This document shows positions 38,703 to 52,700 of a stretch of DNA of 64,000 bases, piece by piece. Below the pieces are notes generated by a model. The model saw nothing but the letters and a program-made list of their open reading frames with translations. It was not told the DNA's origin and did no database searches. Source of the stretch: Pelodera strongyloides. Lineage: Eukaryota > Nematoda > Chromadorea > Rhabditida > Rhabditidae. The stretch is from NCBI GenBank assembly GCA_036852015.1, contig JAANDG010000285.1, positions 62,001 to 126,000 on the forward strand. Direction: 5' to 3'. Position numbers and translations under genes: made by a program. Position 1 is the first letter of the stretch; the number at the start of each line of letters is the position of its first letter.

Positions 38703-39246
38703 GACTCTCCCGCTCTATAAGCTGCTGAACTTCTTATCACTCTTCATGTCTTCATTTTTGCCCGTATCTGGCCATCGCCGACCGGTTCCTAGCGTAGTTT
38801 GTACCCTGATGATCTCAGGTGCTCGTTATACCCTTGTACCTCTATTATAAATTGATTTCTCCATACATTTCTTTATGTTTCCTTTACTTCTTTTAAACAT
38901 GGTCTGATTATTGCTCTGAACTCACAAATCGCTCTATGTTCACCGAATTTGCATGTAAATGTCTTATTGAATACACAAAGCAATATGGAGAACATTGGAC
39001 AGACAATTTACTATACTGTACCTACACAACGCACTTTAGTTCTCGCTTCCTAATTCTTCATTCTATATGTGTATAAGATACATATGTTGTTGTTTATAAC
39101 GAATTTATTGACTTGCTTTTATTAATACTTACACATTAAACATGTATACACACATCCTTTTCCTCTCCTAAAAAAATATCCATAATTTCATTTTTATTTT
39201 GCTCTTGAAATATTAATTAAATGGTATATGTTAAGCCACGCCCACC

Positions 39247-41695
39247 ATGATCGATAAAGCCCTATTTTTGATTCAAAATTGGGAGTTGGTGGGCAACTTC
39301 TTACTTCACAAATACAAACATCAGAAATGGGCGCTAGCGGCAATCAAAGGACTCCGAAATGGAATTGTGTGAGGACTTCCTATTTATTTTTTATTTGGTT
39401 TTATACTATCTTTCATATTATAAAACGATTTGTTACTTACAACCACATTACTAGGCAATATTATAGAGAAATTGGTAGCTTTGTATCGGCCGAAGCCTAG
39501 CCTCAGGCCTACAACGCGAGAGTTCGCGTCCTCGGCATTCAAAAAAGGTGGTTTCCACAGCGGGCGGAACGCTTCCTGTAGGGTGTGCGGGGAATGCGCC
39601 AGGGATGTGCGAAATGTGCACCATGAGGTGCACCTGCCACAAACCCTCCAAAAAGCACAGGAGTGGAACACCTTTTGGGGCACCTGAAGTGAACCCTAAA
39701 TCTATGCCTAATAAGCCTTTCCATATCGATCAAATATACTCCTCTGAATATCTGAATATTTACTTTTCAGATATGGTGCCAAAGTCCGCGCTCCGCACGC
39801 TCTCGTAATGGTGTTTCTCTTTGGGGAAGGAACGTAAGTGATCACATTATATCTAGTTCTACACAATGCAATATAACATGGACTTCCACTATGCGGTCTT
39901 ATTATGTTACAAGTGAAGTTAGTTCCTAAGGCTGACATTTGTAAGCATTTTAGCATGTATCTAAAGTAATACTTGTGTGATGCCCGTGAATTTCTATGCA
40001 TTCAATAAATTAAAAAAATCTTAGAATCCTACAAAAACTGAAGACTATTCTCCAATTGACCAGAACACACGCCACAAATTTGGCGAAATTTGTGTTCGGT
40101 TACAAAATTGTGCATGGATTCCTCACGAAGATGGCAGGTATGTAAATTTTTCTTGGTTTCTACTTACAATTTCGCATTTGTGAATGAAGGAAAGATGTCT
40201 TTCATGGGGCACAGCGTGAGCGCCAGTGCGTGGCAGAGGACTCATCCTACGGTGGGTGTGGGCGAATGTGATTTGTTAAAGTTGGCGCACCTCTGGCGCA
40301 CTTTTGGCACACAAATTAGTCATAGTGCCATGGTGCGACAAAGGTGCTAGTAGTGAAATTTTTCAGCACGCGTCTCACGCATCGACTGCGCATCATCGTG
40401 TACTAGTGTACTTAAATATGTATTTTTCTTTCAGGCGAAAAGAAGGAATGGTTCTCATTCGTGGCTGCGTCAACAATCGGTTATTTTGTGTTCGGGGAAA
40501 ACAATGCTGTTAATATGCAGGTATTATAATATGCAGGTATTATGTTGGCCTAAATTTACTACAAAGACTGCAAGTTTTTGAAATGCTGCCAGCATGTTGT
40601 ATTCAGATGTAGTGCAGGAAAACTATTGCGCGACTACTGTGCGTTTATTAGTCAGCCTAATTTGCATACAACATATGGATATGGACATGATGTTGTCCAA
40701 GAGAGAACAAGAAATAACTAAAAGTTTTTCCATCGTCACTGCTTTACATGAACTGTTTTAGATCAACTTGTATTTATTATCTCGAGTGGTCGTTGGTCTA
40801 GCAAAACTCGGCGTTGAAAAGGATATTATTAGACAACCAGGTGCATACTTATGTTACCTTTACATTATGATAATTACAAGCATTGAAGTAATAAATACAT
40901 AGATATATCGCTGAACCACATATGAGGCCTAGTTGATCTACTAATGGTTATGGTAGATCTAGATTTTTACGCCCATAGTGAAATGTCTGCAATTAATTGA
41001 TTTATTATCTAAAATACTTTAGGAATAAACAACGGAAACGGTAATAATTGCATGATTTTCTTTTCTTCAAGTTGTTTTCACATTCTTTGATTGGCTTTTC
41101 TTACTAATATTCCATCTTTCCTGCAAATATCGCTTAGCATCAGCTGTGCCATATATCTACTGTATTAGTGTAGTTGCATACCTTCTTTTCTAATTAGCGC
41201 AATATAATGAAAATAAAACGTTTATTTGCAGCCACACCGGTCTTCCCTTGGTTTGCAGCAGCCGTTTGGGGTCTGGTACTATGGCTCTTCGAGCATCACA
41301 AGGTTGGCTTTCGGTTCAATTACGAATCTTTTTTTTAACCAACACTATCGCCGCCGCTGATTCGCGAAGGCGAGGAATGAGCGCGTGGCGAAAAAATGGC
41401 ATACAGACGGCGCAGTGTTTGTAGCTTGCGTAGGTTGTGAAACAAGTGCGCCAAATGACACGGCTTTCACTCACTAAGGACCTTTTTTTTCGTTGCACAA
41501 CGGTTGCGCAAGGTGTTTCATTGGATCCATATGTATTGTGTTAAATATTACTTGTTTTATGTAGCTGAACAATGAGTATTTTAGGGTGTTCTCCAAGGCA
41601 GTCTCCAAAAGAGTATGACATATCTATACCACGACAGTGAAATCTGGACTTCAATTCGGGATTTCGTTATTCGAAATAACGACAGAGCTATCTAA
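39247..41695 (+). CDS. PXMP4: Peroxisomal membrane protein 4 (PMP24)
   Basis: Seven exons in phase (39247-39368, 39771-39833, 40025-40137, 40435-40520, 40762-40840, 41232-41302, 41585-41695) give 214 aa, close to the ~212 aa of vertebrate PXMP4. Diagnostic blocks are IKGLRNGIVYGAKVRAPHAL early, ARF-like NLAKFVFGYK, FGENNAVNMQINLYLLSRV in the middle, and WGLVLWLFEHHKGVLQGSL then SMTYLYHDSEIW near the end. The family belongs to the Tim17/Tim22/Tim23/PMP24 group of four-helix membrane proteins and sits in the peroxisome membrane; its transport role is not settled. An AATAAA at 41737-41742 is a likely poly(A) signal. The start is the only ATG upstream of the conserved block in the first exon. Confidence 0.95.
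39560..39690. repeat. GCGCCA-type repeat in PXMP4 intron 1
   Basis: TGCGCCAGGG..GTGCG..ATGTGCACC..GTGCACCTGCC type words form an imperfect inverted structure, with GGTGGTTTCCACAGCG at one end. Overlapping open frames on both strands here are compositional. Confidence 0.5.
40280..40345. repeat. GCGCCA-type repeat in PXMP4 intron 3
   Basis: GTTGGCGCACCTCTGGCGCAC then TTTTGGCACAC, a short copy of the repeat type of 8290 and 30893. Confidence 0.5.
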
Positions 41696-42529
41696 GGAAT
41701 GGGTGCGAGTAGAGCTTTATTTTTTCTGACCGCAAAAATAAAAACATTTCTGAATATACGTGTTATATTTTGTGTTGTTATTTTTTTAGTTTATTGTAAA
41801 TCCACGAGACCTCCCCAAGCCTTGCATTTAACGTAAAACATTCAATTTGCATTCTCTCATGTGGTGCTCTTCCTACGGCAACAACACGCTTGCTTGCCGC
41901 AGGATTGAAGTAGCACTGACAGAACGTGAAGACTTTTTTATATTTCTCGTCAAATTTTTACATATGTTATGCTAGGGTAAGGGAGTTAGGGTGATTTGCA
42001 TTAGGCAGTATTTAATAAATATTTTAAATTTTCATTATATGTTCATGCATTTTTGCGGTCGCAATATATATGCGAATGCAAAGTGTATCATGACATGCCA
42101 TACTCTTCCAACAATGCACATTGAAAAAAATTGAAGTTTACAATACCAAAACATTAGGGCTTTGAAAAAAAAAGTTTTTGAAATAATTTCATCGCCATTC
42201 TCAGAAACATTTCATCAGAATTATTAGGCAATGTTGATGGCATTACTCGCGCTACCTTACGTACTTTTCGATTTACGCAAAATCTCTATGAATGGATTAT
42301 TTTTAGTTACTGCATTGTTTGCAAAACGTCTCATAAATGATAAATTCAGAACTTATGGAGAAAGTAAAAGGCTGCACTATTGTGTGGACTGTTAAATAAT
42401 TAAAACGTTTAGCATTCAATGAGGTCCCGCAATTCATGTGAAGGGTCTTCTTCTTTATTATTTCGCAAACGTGCTCTTTTGAAATGTGTCACTTCTATTT
42501 TACAGTCGAATACGCCCAGTGGGCAAATA

Positions 42530-42660
42530 CGACTTGGTACTGCTAGCGCTTTAATGTTAGCGCCAAATGTGTGCAAAGCGCCACATGTGTTCTGGCTCAC
42601 CGGTGGCGCACCAGTGGCGCGCCACGGGTGTGCCACGGCCGAGAGAAAAAGAACACCTGC
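42530..42660. repeat. GCGCCA-type repeat
   Basis: TAGCGCCAAATGTG, AAGCGCCACATGTG, GGTGGCGCACCAGTGGCGCG and a GGTGTGCCACGG end. GC-rich against an AT-rich background. Confidence 0.55.
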
Positions 42661-44704
42661 CGCGCGTCGAAGGTTTAATATGCCGGATATGTCCTTTTGT
42701 CGGCCGTCCACATAAACCATTTCCAAATTAAAATGATTTGATGAGGAGCAATTACGAAATGCCCGCTAGCAAATTGCTTCCGTTTAAATTCCATAAAAAC
42801 TGGTCCGGATTATTTGAAGTTGTCATGAGAGGCTGACAGCTGAATTATTGTAATTCCGGTTCACCTAAAGCTGTTTCCGTCATATCATTTTGATATTCTT
42901 TATTTTAGAATCCAATGACAAGTTTACCCGCCCCTTTAGGGAGCTGACAACTACTCTGAATATAAGACGCATTGTCGTGCTGATTCTCGTAGACTAGTCT
43001 ATTTGGTTTCGATTTCCTGTAAAACGTGAATATATCTACCGTGCATTATAAGTGAGATGATGGTGCGAGTCAATGAAAGTCTCACCGCGCGTCTGTTTCC
43101 GGATTTTTGTCAGAGTTTTGCCGCGCACGACTTTTCATTAATAAACAGTTTTTTTAAGCCAACGTTTTTGAACGCAGACTGTTTCTCGTTGTCAGTCTAG
43201 GTATAAGGTATTTAATATTTATATGTGGTCGAATTAAAAAAACCTTGTTATTTATCTTGTACATTCCCTAACCTGGATTTGTTTTGCCTAGTGCAGGCAG
43301 GGCCCCCGGCGTGTCCATAATTTTGGCAATAAACTCACCAAAAAGAATGATAATCCTTATTTCAAGCCATACGCACGCCTACGCCTACTTGCTTTTATTC
43401 TATTCTAAAGCTTTTACTCTTCGTATTTACACCTCAGCCAGACAAACTTGAGTTTTTTTTATATAAATTTGATTTTTCAGAGTATTGTCAGACAGAGTTC
43501 TTTTTAGAATTCTTGCTCTTTGGGTCCTAGCCTCTTTGCCATATTTTATGCAAATTCTATTTCAAGGTGGGACGGCGAGTATACTAGGCGAAGTAAAAAC
43601 TTTTTTTATTTACAATATGAACAATGATTTCTTATATTTAGGAATTTTCACGAGAATGAGGTGTTAGTTATTTTGATTGTGGAATTGTCTTGCGATGACT
43701 TCCGATGTCGCTTACTTCCAGTTCTTATGTATTTCCAGAAAGTGCTAGTGAAATCTCATATCAATTTTATTCGCCTTGATTAGAGATTAGACTGTCAATC
43801 AGTGATCCCAGCCGCAGTTGTTTAGACCATTGTCATTGTACGTTGAAATTGTTAATAATGACTGTCTTGTGTAATTACAGTAACTATCTCAATCCACGTC
43901 TTGCTAGGCAATATCGATGTTGTGCCATGGATGCGTGGACTTCCGTGCTGCTTTCGTTCTATTGATCATCCACTCCCTCAGAAAATTAGCATATGTTAAT
44001 TATCTTGTATTGTCACCGCCTCCTAACTCTTAATTGCGTGAATATGTTTATGTCTGTTTGTGTCTTTCCGTTTTGTATTACAACTTGCCCTGGGGATCGA
44101 TCCCTTTCCCCATTGTCAGCTGGCGGATCATCACTGACAATCTCTCTTTCTCTTTCTCGCTCTCTCTCTGTCTGTCTTTCTCTCTTTCTTTCTCTCTTTT
44201 CATCTTTTCAGCTTTTATCTTTTCTTTTTATCATTCTCCCTATCTTCACCTCTGACCCTCGTTCAAGACTCCATTCAATAATGAAATACCGTCAACTTTA
44301 AAACTTAACCTTTCCTCGCATGTTTTTTGTCTCTTTGATTGCTAAAAAATACCTACATCATTCAGAAGAAACACGTATAAATTTATTCAAGTCACGATAT
44401 CAATCTCTGAACTTATAGAAAAATGAAACTATGATCAACATTAGTAGGGGACAAGTCCAAAGTCAAAGTACATTCAAGTTTTATACTTACTTATTGTAAG
44501 ACACTAATTTTCTCAAATATGGTGTCCTAAAATATTTATTTGACTGTCGATATAGCGCATCATCAAAAGATACGATTAAATAGTGCCGAGTGCGCGAATA
44601 AATAAACGAATAGGAAATAAATAAATAGCATAGAAATGCAGGACGCCATATTTAATGGACTGTGGGTTTTGCTTTTACTTCTACTACTAGACGTATTTCT
44701 TTGG

Positions 44705-44842
44705 AAGGCAGGAAGTTTGTGAAACATATGATGCGCAACTGCATTCCCATGCATAGCCCATCTGGGATGGGCACATAAATTTGCATATAATACATGAGAA
44801 TTCAGGGCCTGCTCTTCAAAACCACATGCCACACCGCTTTAA
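44705..44842. mobile_element. MITE-like element, CCGGTTTTTGAAACG family (decayed)
   Basis: GTGAAACATATGATGCGCAAC then TGCATTCCCATGCAT, a mirrored TTGCATATAATACATGAGAATTC and a right end CCACACCGCT-TTAA. The inner GCA(T)nCAT words and the right terminus match the copies at 45108 and 55867. Confidence 0.6.
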
Positions 44843-45107
44843 ACCTGTGAATAGCTATCCGTTCCATGGTGTGGTATGTGATTTGTCCCCAGGGTGTTGC
44901 AGTATGGGGATCTCTTGTCTGAAACTGCATTAATTAGAGGGTTGGGGCCCTCCCGGCCAGTTAGTTTCGGGTGGGGGAGAAGACACCAAGTGGGGAAAGC
45001 AGGAACATAGAACATACCCAACTCTCCCACCCTCTCACCCATCTATACACAACAACAAACATGCCGAGTCCCAGTGGGAATGTTGCAGAGTTTATTTTAT
45101 TCGTCTT

Positions 45108-45300
45108 TTGAAAGGGATATTAAATCTCAAAGCGGGACAACAGCCGGTTTTTGAAGCGTATGGTGGACATCTGCAATCCCATACATCGTAGCAATTGAAT
45201 ATGGTCAGCATAAAAAATCGAGCTCGTCTCGAGCTCACTTAACATAAATACATAGGAATGCAGTTTTTCGTCATATGTTTCAAAAACCGGCCGTTATGTC
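45108..45300. mobile_element. MITE-like element, CCGGTTTTTGAAACG family
   Basis: GCCGGTTTTTGAAGCGTATG at the left is mirrored by CATATGTTTCAAAAACCGGC at the right, with a central GAGCTCGTCTCGAGCTC palindrome. It ends about 200 bp upstream of the start codon of the GDNF-receptor-like gene. Confidence 0.75.
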
Positions 45301-45509
45301 TGTGCAATGTGTTCTTATAAAGAGATCTTATTTGAATTTTGCTCAATGTCATTTAGTATTGAATTCGATTTTAGATTTTATCATATACAATAACCCTTTG
45401 AAGATTGCTCCTATTTCAGTAAATTATTCTAGGCGCCGCGTTGAATTCTCTACTTTTATTTTATACCTGTGCTTATGAATGTTTACGCACCGACTGAACT
45501 TCATTCGAG

Positions 45510-46653
45510 ATGATAATCGGACGATTAATTCTAATAAAATTAATCTGGTTTCTTCTGCAAATAGGTAAGAGTTTATTCAATTATTCATTGCATGAAATAA
45601 CCCAGAGAAAGGCGCTGGTTCGCTCTTGATTCCCGCTAGTCCAAATCTTTTAATTTTCGTTTCTGTTCAATTTTCGGACATTATCAAGACATTATATATA
45701 AGGCTAATCTAATTGCTGAAAAGCACGAACCAAAGTTCACATCATCACATCAGTAGGTTCTAAAGTAGCAGGTCTGATATACGAGCCACTTTTTGAACAG
45801 AATATCGCCATGTTTTTTCAGCGCCACTCTTCAGTTTCAATAGTTGTCTCATTCTTCGTTCCTACTGTCTGCGAACACCAGAATGCACTCCCTTTCTAGA
45901 CAAATTTGAAAAATCGTGCGGATATAATACAGAAAGTACGTTTGATTTACTTTATTATTCCTATATTAGACAAGTTCTACCGTCGTGACATTCAACTTTT
46001 TATTATGCACAATAGCACGGAAGTGCGCCACAGACGTGCCGACTAGAACTATTAGCTTTTCGCGCACCACTGGCTCGATACCACTGGCACTCTAGGTGAG
46101 AAATTGGGTCATCCGTTGCCGCGCGGGTACTGCGCAATGTGTTGTACTGACCAATGGTCTAAGATATACACCGATCTTCTGCTGTCTATAGGTTCAAACA
46201 TTTGCAAGTTCTTCCAATTGGGTAGATTTAGTCAGCGTGAATTTCTTAGTTTCCTATTTCAGCTTGTACGGGTTCTTCTCCATCAGACTGTGTACACACA
46301 CTCAGGCAATTACGATCTTTCTTTCCACATGATAATTGTGTATGTTACGATGCGCTCGGTAAGCCTTATATCGTAACCAATTGATAGTAAATGCTTATTT
46401 TGCAACATCACGCTTATAGTACCATCATGAGCACTTTCGTGACCCACAATTAGTTGAGTGTTTTATAATCCTATATCGAAAGTCCCATAGTTGGGCTCTC
46501 AGTAGATTGTATGATTTTCCATGATTTAGGTTCCCGTACTGAATGCGAATGGTTCCGTCAGGCAATATTCAGCAATCCATGCGAGAAGAGACTTGAAGAC
46601 ATAGGATATGAGAGGAAATTGACAAATTTAGAGGAATATTTTGACAAGCGACC

Positions 46654-46708
<55 letters not shown>

Positions 46709-49700
46709 GCTGTGTGTTGGGGGACGGATCACAACGCTGATAGCCAAGAACCTTGCCAATTTTCCACTCAATTTCCATATTCAGTATCTGCTCCTCATGA
46801 GAATGAGGTGCTAATTGATGGCCGACCCGTCACAGAATCCAGTCTTTTGCGAAGGTCGACGAGAACTCCAATAGCTGATCAAATTAGAGAATGGAAAGAG
46901 GAATTGAGTGGAGGTGATCATTACCTTTCATTAATTCTGAAGAATTATTTAGATCCTAAAATTCCAAGAATAAAGCCAACATAGAAATCTGCGAGGAGCA
47001 CCCTCCCTCACAAAACACCAACATCTTAGGGTACCATTTGGTTTAAGAGCAAACAGCAACTACCCCAAGAACTTTCTTCTTTGTTCCTACGACTCGTTGA
47101 TAAATAAACTTTCTCTAAGACTGATCACTGCTATCATTGTTTGGATGGATATTTTTCAGAACTCCAAACTCGGAATGTCATCAAGAAGTTAACGTGCAAC
47201 GAAGCGTTGTATGACGTTTGCCTCAAACATATTTCTTGCAAACAATTGTGGAGGTTATTCAGACAAAGCTGTGAGGTCGATGCGCAGAATACGTGCCAGA
47301 TGACTGATCGGTACGTTTTGTACTTTAGTATTAACTTTACTATCTCCAGCTGTATTAACACATGGACATGACTGTATTGTTGTCCAGCCTTTAGTGTTTG
47401 TGAATGATGGCCACTTTATGTACATTTGAGTGTATGCGTATAAGAATTATGGAAATGTAGTAAATCAAATAGTACTGAAATATAGGCATCTTTTTTTAGA
47501 GAAACATGCTGGCAATCCTTCGAAGGCCTGACATGGACAGGTCTTGGATCGTGCAGTTGTCAAACAAATAACTCGGATTGTCACTGGATAAGACTGCACA
47601 CTAATTATAACAAATGTATATGTGGGTTTTTATTTTATTCGACAAACTGGGCGCGGGTCAAAGCACAGTTGCATATTTGTTATTTTACAAGTCATTTCGG
47701 CAGTAAAAGCACTAAGTCTTCAATTTCTTACTTCCGACAAATTTCAGATGAAATTTCTCGGTCGGGCGAATTCAACGCTCTTGCCAGTTATGAACCACCC
47801 GGCCAATCACGCATATCTATCAGGTTCACTGATTTTGCATTACCAATATAATACTGTAGTTTATAATAGCTGTCACAAAAAATAATGTCTACCTTATTCC
47901 AGTCCACCAGCTCCTGTTCCTCCTCCCTCCGCTCCAATCAGAGGTCTTCCTGGACCAGAGGCACGACCAGATCCTCGATTGGACCCTCGATATCGTGGAG
48001 AACCTTATATCACTGAGAACCCACTTCTGGAAATCGATGACCCTGATCTTGATGGTCCTGTCAGGAAAACTACGCAAGTAAGAAATTAATGTTAATTAAA
48101 TTTTGTTCATTACAATGTTTGCGTGACCGGCAGTGGTAATAATGTTCTTGCCATTGACAGTGACACAAGCCATTTCCCCTTTAAACTTATGGAACTTGCA
48201 GGTCTCTCGGGTGCTACCTACCGACAAAACTACTGTGAGACCAACTACAAGAAGATTAACTACAACAACTACCACGGTAGGTGTCATTGAAGGTTCAGAT
48301 GATACTACCTAGGATTTTCAGTTGGGAAGTTTATGCATTGAATATGTAAACACCAAAAGAATGTACAGAGATTGCCTCTGAATTTTGACCGCACAACTCA
48401 AAATACCAAGTTTAAAGGGATAGTTTCATCTCAAATCACCCCTCTTTTTATTGTTTTTATTGATAATAGCACAAATATCATTCACAATGAAAATTAAATC
48501 AATCACAGAATAATACGACTCGCAGAAGAAGCTTCCTTTATTGGAAGCTAGTTGATCGGAAGCCAAAATCTAAACTCAAAAACTAATACCGTGCACAGAT
48601 CGCGCTGGCTAATGGCAATTAGCCAAGCTACAAACTACACTCGGCAGGTGGCAGGTCATGATACTACCTAGGATTTTTCTATTATCTAATTTCCACGGTG
48701 AGTATCTAATTGGCCATTATTTTTCCACGGTGAGTATCTAATTGGCTCTTGGCTAATTGCCATTAGCCGCGCGATCCCGCGCGATGTTAGTTTTTGAGTT
48801 TAGATTTTGGCTTCCGATCAACTAGCTTCCAATAAAGGAAGCTTCTTCTGGGAGGCGTATTGTTCGGTGATTGATTTAATTTTCATTGTGCATGATATTT
48901 GCGCTATTATCAATAAAACCAATAAAAAGAGAGGTGATTTGAGATGAACCTATCCCTTTAATTGTAGACAAAAGCAACGATTTCCATTACGACCACTACT
49001 CCGCGTACAACGACGACCGTACCACAACGGATCTTGCAAGATACTAGGGACCGGTACACTACGCTACCACCTAGTACAGTTAGTCACTTCTCTTTTATCC
49101 ATGTTCATAAACTATAAGTAAGGAGTAAGACAAAAAGTTCTGCATTGATCGGCACTAAAACACTAAATTCTTATAGTTCTTTCTTTAGTCCAGAATTTGT
49201 AATAAGTCGAGGAGTTCGCTTCAGCCGGTATAAGCCTTTCATTAGTACAGTATTGTTGTAGTTTAATTAGCGTAGTTTCTAAATATTATTGTTGTGCGAA
49301 CGTTTGAAACAAGCTGTGTTAGATATTTATTACTTGTGGTATGCATGCGCATGCATCTGATATTAGATTTCTGAAGGTTTGTTTGCGATTTTTTGAATGA
49401 TGTTGCTATTCTCTAATCGTATTTTTCATTGAAGGCCGAAAAATGGTGGATTACTACTACAACGACTACTCAATATCCACTGCGGGTCGACTCAATCAAA
49501 TATCAAAGACAGCAATACGAGTGAGTTATATATTGAAGCCTATAACTCATAGATATATAATTTCCAACTTTTTTTTAAGTAAAGTACGTGGGTCATCATT
49601 GACTTTGTAGCCGCTAACTGTGAGAAAGCCATCGTATTTAACATGTAGGAACAGTCAAAACTAATAAACAGTGTATTTGATATGAAATTTTTTGAAAATA

Positions 49701-52700
49701 TTGCTACAACGATATACATATTTGCAACCAAAAAGTCGCCGGAAGTTGTATTCCAGTTATCTTTCCCATAATTTATTCACATTTCTTGTTCCAACACGGG
49801 TTGTAGCCCACTTCATCCATTCTCTTCCCTCTTCCACGTAAACATTATGATTATTCGAGCGTAAAAAGGAAAAATGACCAGAGTTTTAGTGAATAAAAGA
49901 ATCACTCCCACACAGCACACGTGGGTAGAAAGGGTTCTTGAGCAAAAGATACTCCATAAGTAGAACCGCCTTCAGGTTTGGAAGAGAGTGTCATGAAATG
50001 GTGAGATATAAAAAATCTCGCCGAAATACCCGCTTCTAAATAATACTCAATAAATGCTCCCAACAAGGACGTAGTTTTATCCAAGTTCCTAATTCATTCT
50101 ACTCACTTCCAGGGAAGCAATGCGACGGCACAAACAACAACAACAACAACAGGTTTGTCATTTATTTACGAAACAAAGAAAGAATTTATGACCGGTATTC
50201 CCTGGTAGCCCGTTTCCACACCAAAGTCACAAAGTACCATAATTAGTCGTTCTTTGATGTCCTCTCCAAAGGCTCATTAAGTGATTGTGCTCTTTCAGTC
50301 GGGACGTATGCCTCCTTCTTCTTCTCTACCTGGAGCAGGTCCTCCCTCCCGTATGGGCGGGACTAAGAGCTACCCGACTACTCCCAGACCTCCCTACACG
50401 GGACCCACCAAGAGATACCCCCAGTTTACACCTAAAACGAACACTGCCAGTGAGGATTTAACCTTTACTGATACTGATACTGTAACTAGCTCACTAGCTT
50501 ACAGTACCACACCGTACTGTAATATACTACTACCGTCGAACTTGTGCAAGCACTTAGCTCAGCTGTTAACCCGGTGAAGGTCCTATTAAAGTATTATCAA
50601 AATACAACCATCTAACTATTTATTTGGAAGTTAGTTGTTTGCCCAACCACCTGTATTCAACTACTGTATCCGAGATATCCGCTCCCTGTTCTAAGCGCAG
50701 TATTTGTGACATGTGACTAAGGATCTAGTCACTCTATTCCTCAAACAAATGCAGAAATGAGCTTCACATATCGATTTTGTATAACTTTACCCTGGATGTT
50801 TACATATTATACCGTTATTGGTAAGTTGTTCTATGTGTGAGTAATTCCCTTATGCAAGCTTTAATTGGTACTGGTACCTAACCTCATTGATTATTTTCTT
50901 CCTAACTCTTAATTCTCGAGTCTAATTCCCTTCCTTGCTAACTTCTTGCAAATCCATTTTTAAACGGTTAGCCAAATGAATTTTTCACAACGAAACCATA
51001 GCAGCCAGTGTTCCGGTTTCTTTTGAATAAGGTAGAAAAATTCCCAAACAGTGTGCCATAGGCACACCGAAAATGTTGACCAATTCTCGAACTTTAATTA
51101 TGCTCTTTCCGGGAACGGGAACAAGCATTTCCTAGTGGCAACAGATAGTGGAGGAGGCTACTGAGAGTGATCTATCTAGATATATTGCCGGAAAGATATA
51201 CGAGGTTCTAATACACCTTTTTGGGACAATTTTATAGAAAGAAATGTACGATAAAAAGGTTAAAAACTGAGAAGAGACCGTTAGAGAGAGAAAGAGAGAA
51301 AACAATGAAAGAGGGAGAGAGAGAGGGAGAGAGAAGGAGAGAGAAAGCAGTGAAAGAGAGAAGAGAGAGAGGAAGGGAGAGAGAGATACAAAGAGAGAGA
51401 GAGAGTAAGAAATGTCAAAAGAGAAAATAGCGCTCGCCAATTTGCTCCATGAATACTTCATCTGCTCTTTACGCTCAGGATGTTCTCGGAGTCCGTAGAA
51501 AATGCTCGCAGATTTGACGAATTATGTTGAAAGAGTTGGGGAGTTGTGGATGTTTTCTAGTGCGTTTTTCGTCTTTCGAGCCAGACCATATGCATCAAAA
51601 CAGTTTAAAATATAACGTGTGGGTCATTATTGAGAAGCTTCCTTCTTAAAAGGGAGAAAAGAACACTTGTAAATTACCATTTTCTTGACTCGGCTTCCCA
51701 TGGCGATTGCCATCACATGCTTTGTATTACCCCCGCCAGTTCCTTGGATTTGTTTGATTTAACAGGGTCCACTTTTTAACTTCCTACCCTAAATTGGAAA
51801 AATAACAACTAACTAAGCTTTCTATTGCTCTTTTAATTCAGGATCGTCTTGCCAGGACGCGCAGGCCCGTTGCAGTGCTGATGACAGTTGCGCATGGCAC
51901 ATGGCAGAATTATCGGTGCGATGTCAAATGGAGACATGTAGACGGGATGATTGTGCTACAGTAAGGACTTGAATAAATAAAGTTGTCCTAATTAATCGAC
52001 TACTGTAATTTTTTCACGGTACACTTTTTATGGATCTTTTTGTGAATAGTACTTTATCCGCATGTAACATATTGAGTTTGCGCAGACGTCGGTTATCTTA
52101 ATCTCCTGGCAGTTCAAAGAGTTTTGCTTCTGCAACAAACTATTCTACGTGTTGCAGGCGTTGCGGCGCTTCACAACTTATGTTGCGAGACCGTTGGCCG
52201 AACCTCTCATGTTTTGCCACTGCGCTGAGAACGACGAGGAGTGCTTTGAACAACAGGTCAACGAATTTTTTTTTATATTTAATTATTTTCAATGAAGTTC
52301 TAATTTTATCCAACAATTAGACCAATTCATAGATTGCTATAGAAATCGGTTTCCCGAACTGTCATTACTCATTACTCGCAAGTAATTGAACGTATTTCTT
52401 TAGCTTGTCACAAACTTAAACCCCGGTTACTTTCAATTTTTTTTCGACGATCGTTTATCTTTAATCAACATCGTTAATTCGCAGTGTTTCGTTGACCAAG
52501 CCTTTCCTTTTTGGGCACTTTATCATCGATATTTCGCTCCTTTTTTTCGTCTCCATTAGAGTTCTCTCTCACCCTTTCTATTTTCACTCTCACCCTCCCT
52601 CCCTCTCTCTATCTCTCTCTTTAAAAAAAGAGAATCCCCATTCATTCATTCATTCTCTTTCTTCCAACTTCTTTTCAAGAGGAATGCAAATCCAGAGATT

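Larger units (their letters stand above)
32312..39246. other. Gene-poor interval upstream of the nuclear receptor and PXMP4
   Basis: The 5' ends of the two flanking genes point at each other across about 6.9 kb. I see simple repeats (GA-rich 34080-34320, poly-G near 35562-35575, poly-C near 35318, CT-rich 38637-38700) and repeat termini at about 34790-34820 and 37850. No coding exon that I can defend. An open stretch at 37513-37650 is noted but not called. It presumably contains the promoters of both genes. Confidence 0.45.
41696..45509. other. Intergenic between PXMP4 and the GDNF-receptor-like gene
   Basis: No gene seen. It contains a GCGCCA-type repeat (42530-42660), a CT-rich tract (44140-44225) and two elements of the CCGGTTTTTGAAACG family (44705-44842 and 45108-45300). 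The latter are close to the start of the downstream gene at 45510. Confidence 0.5.
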
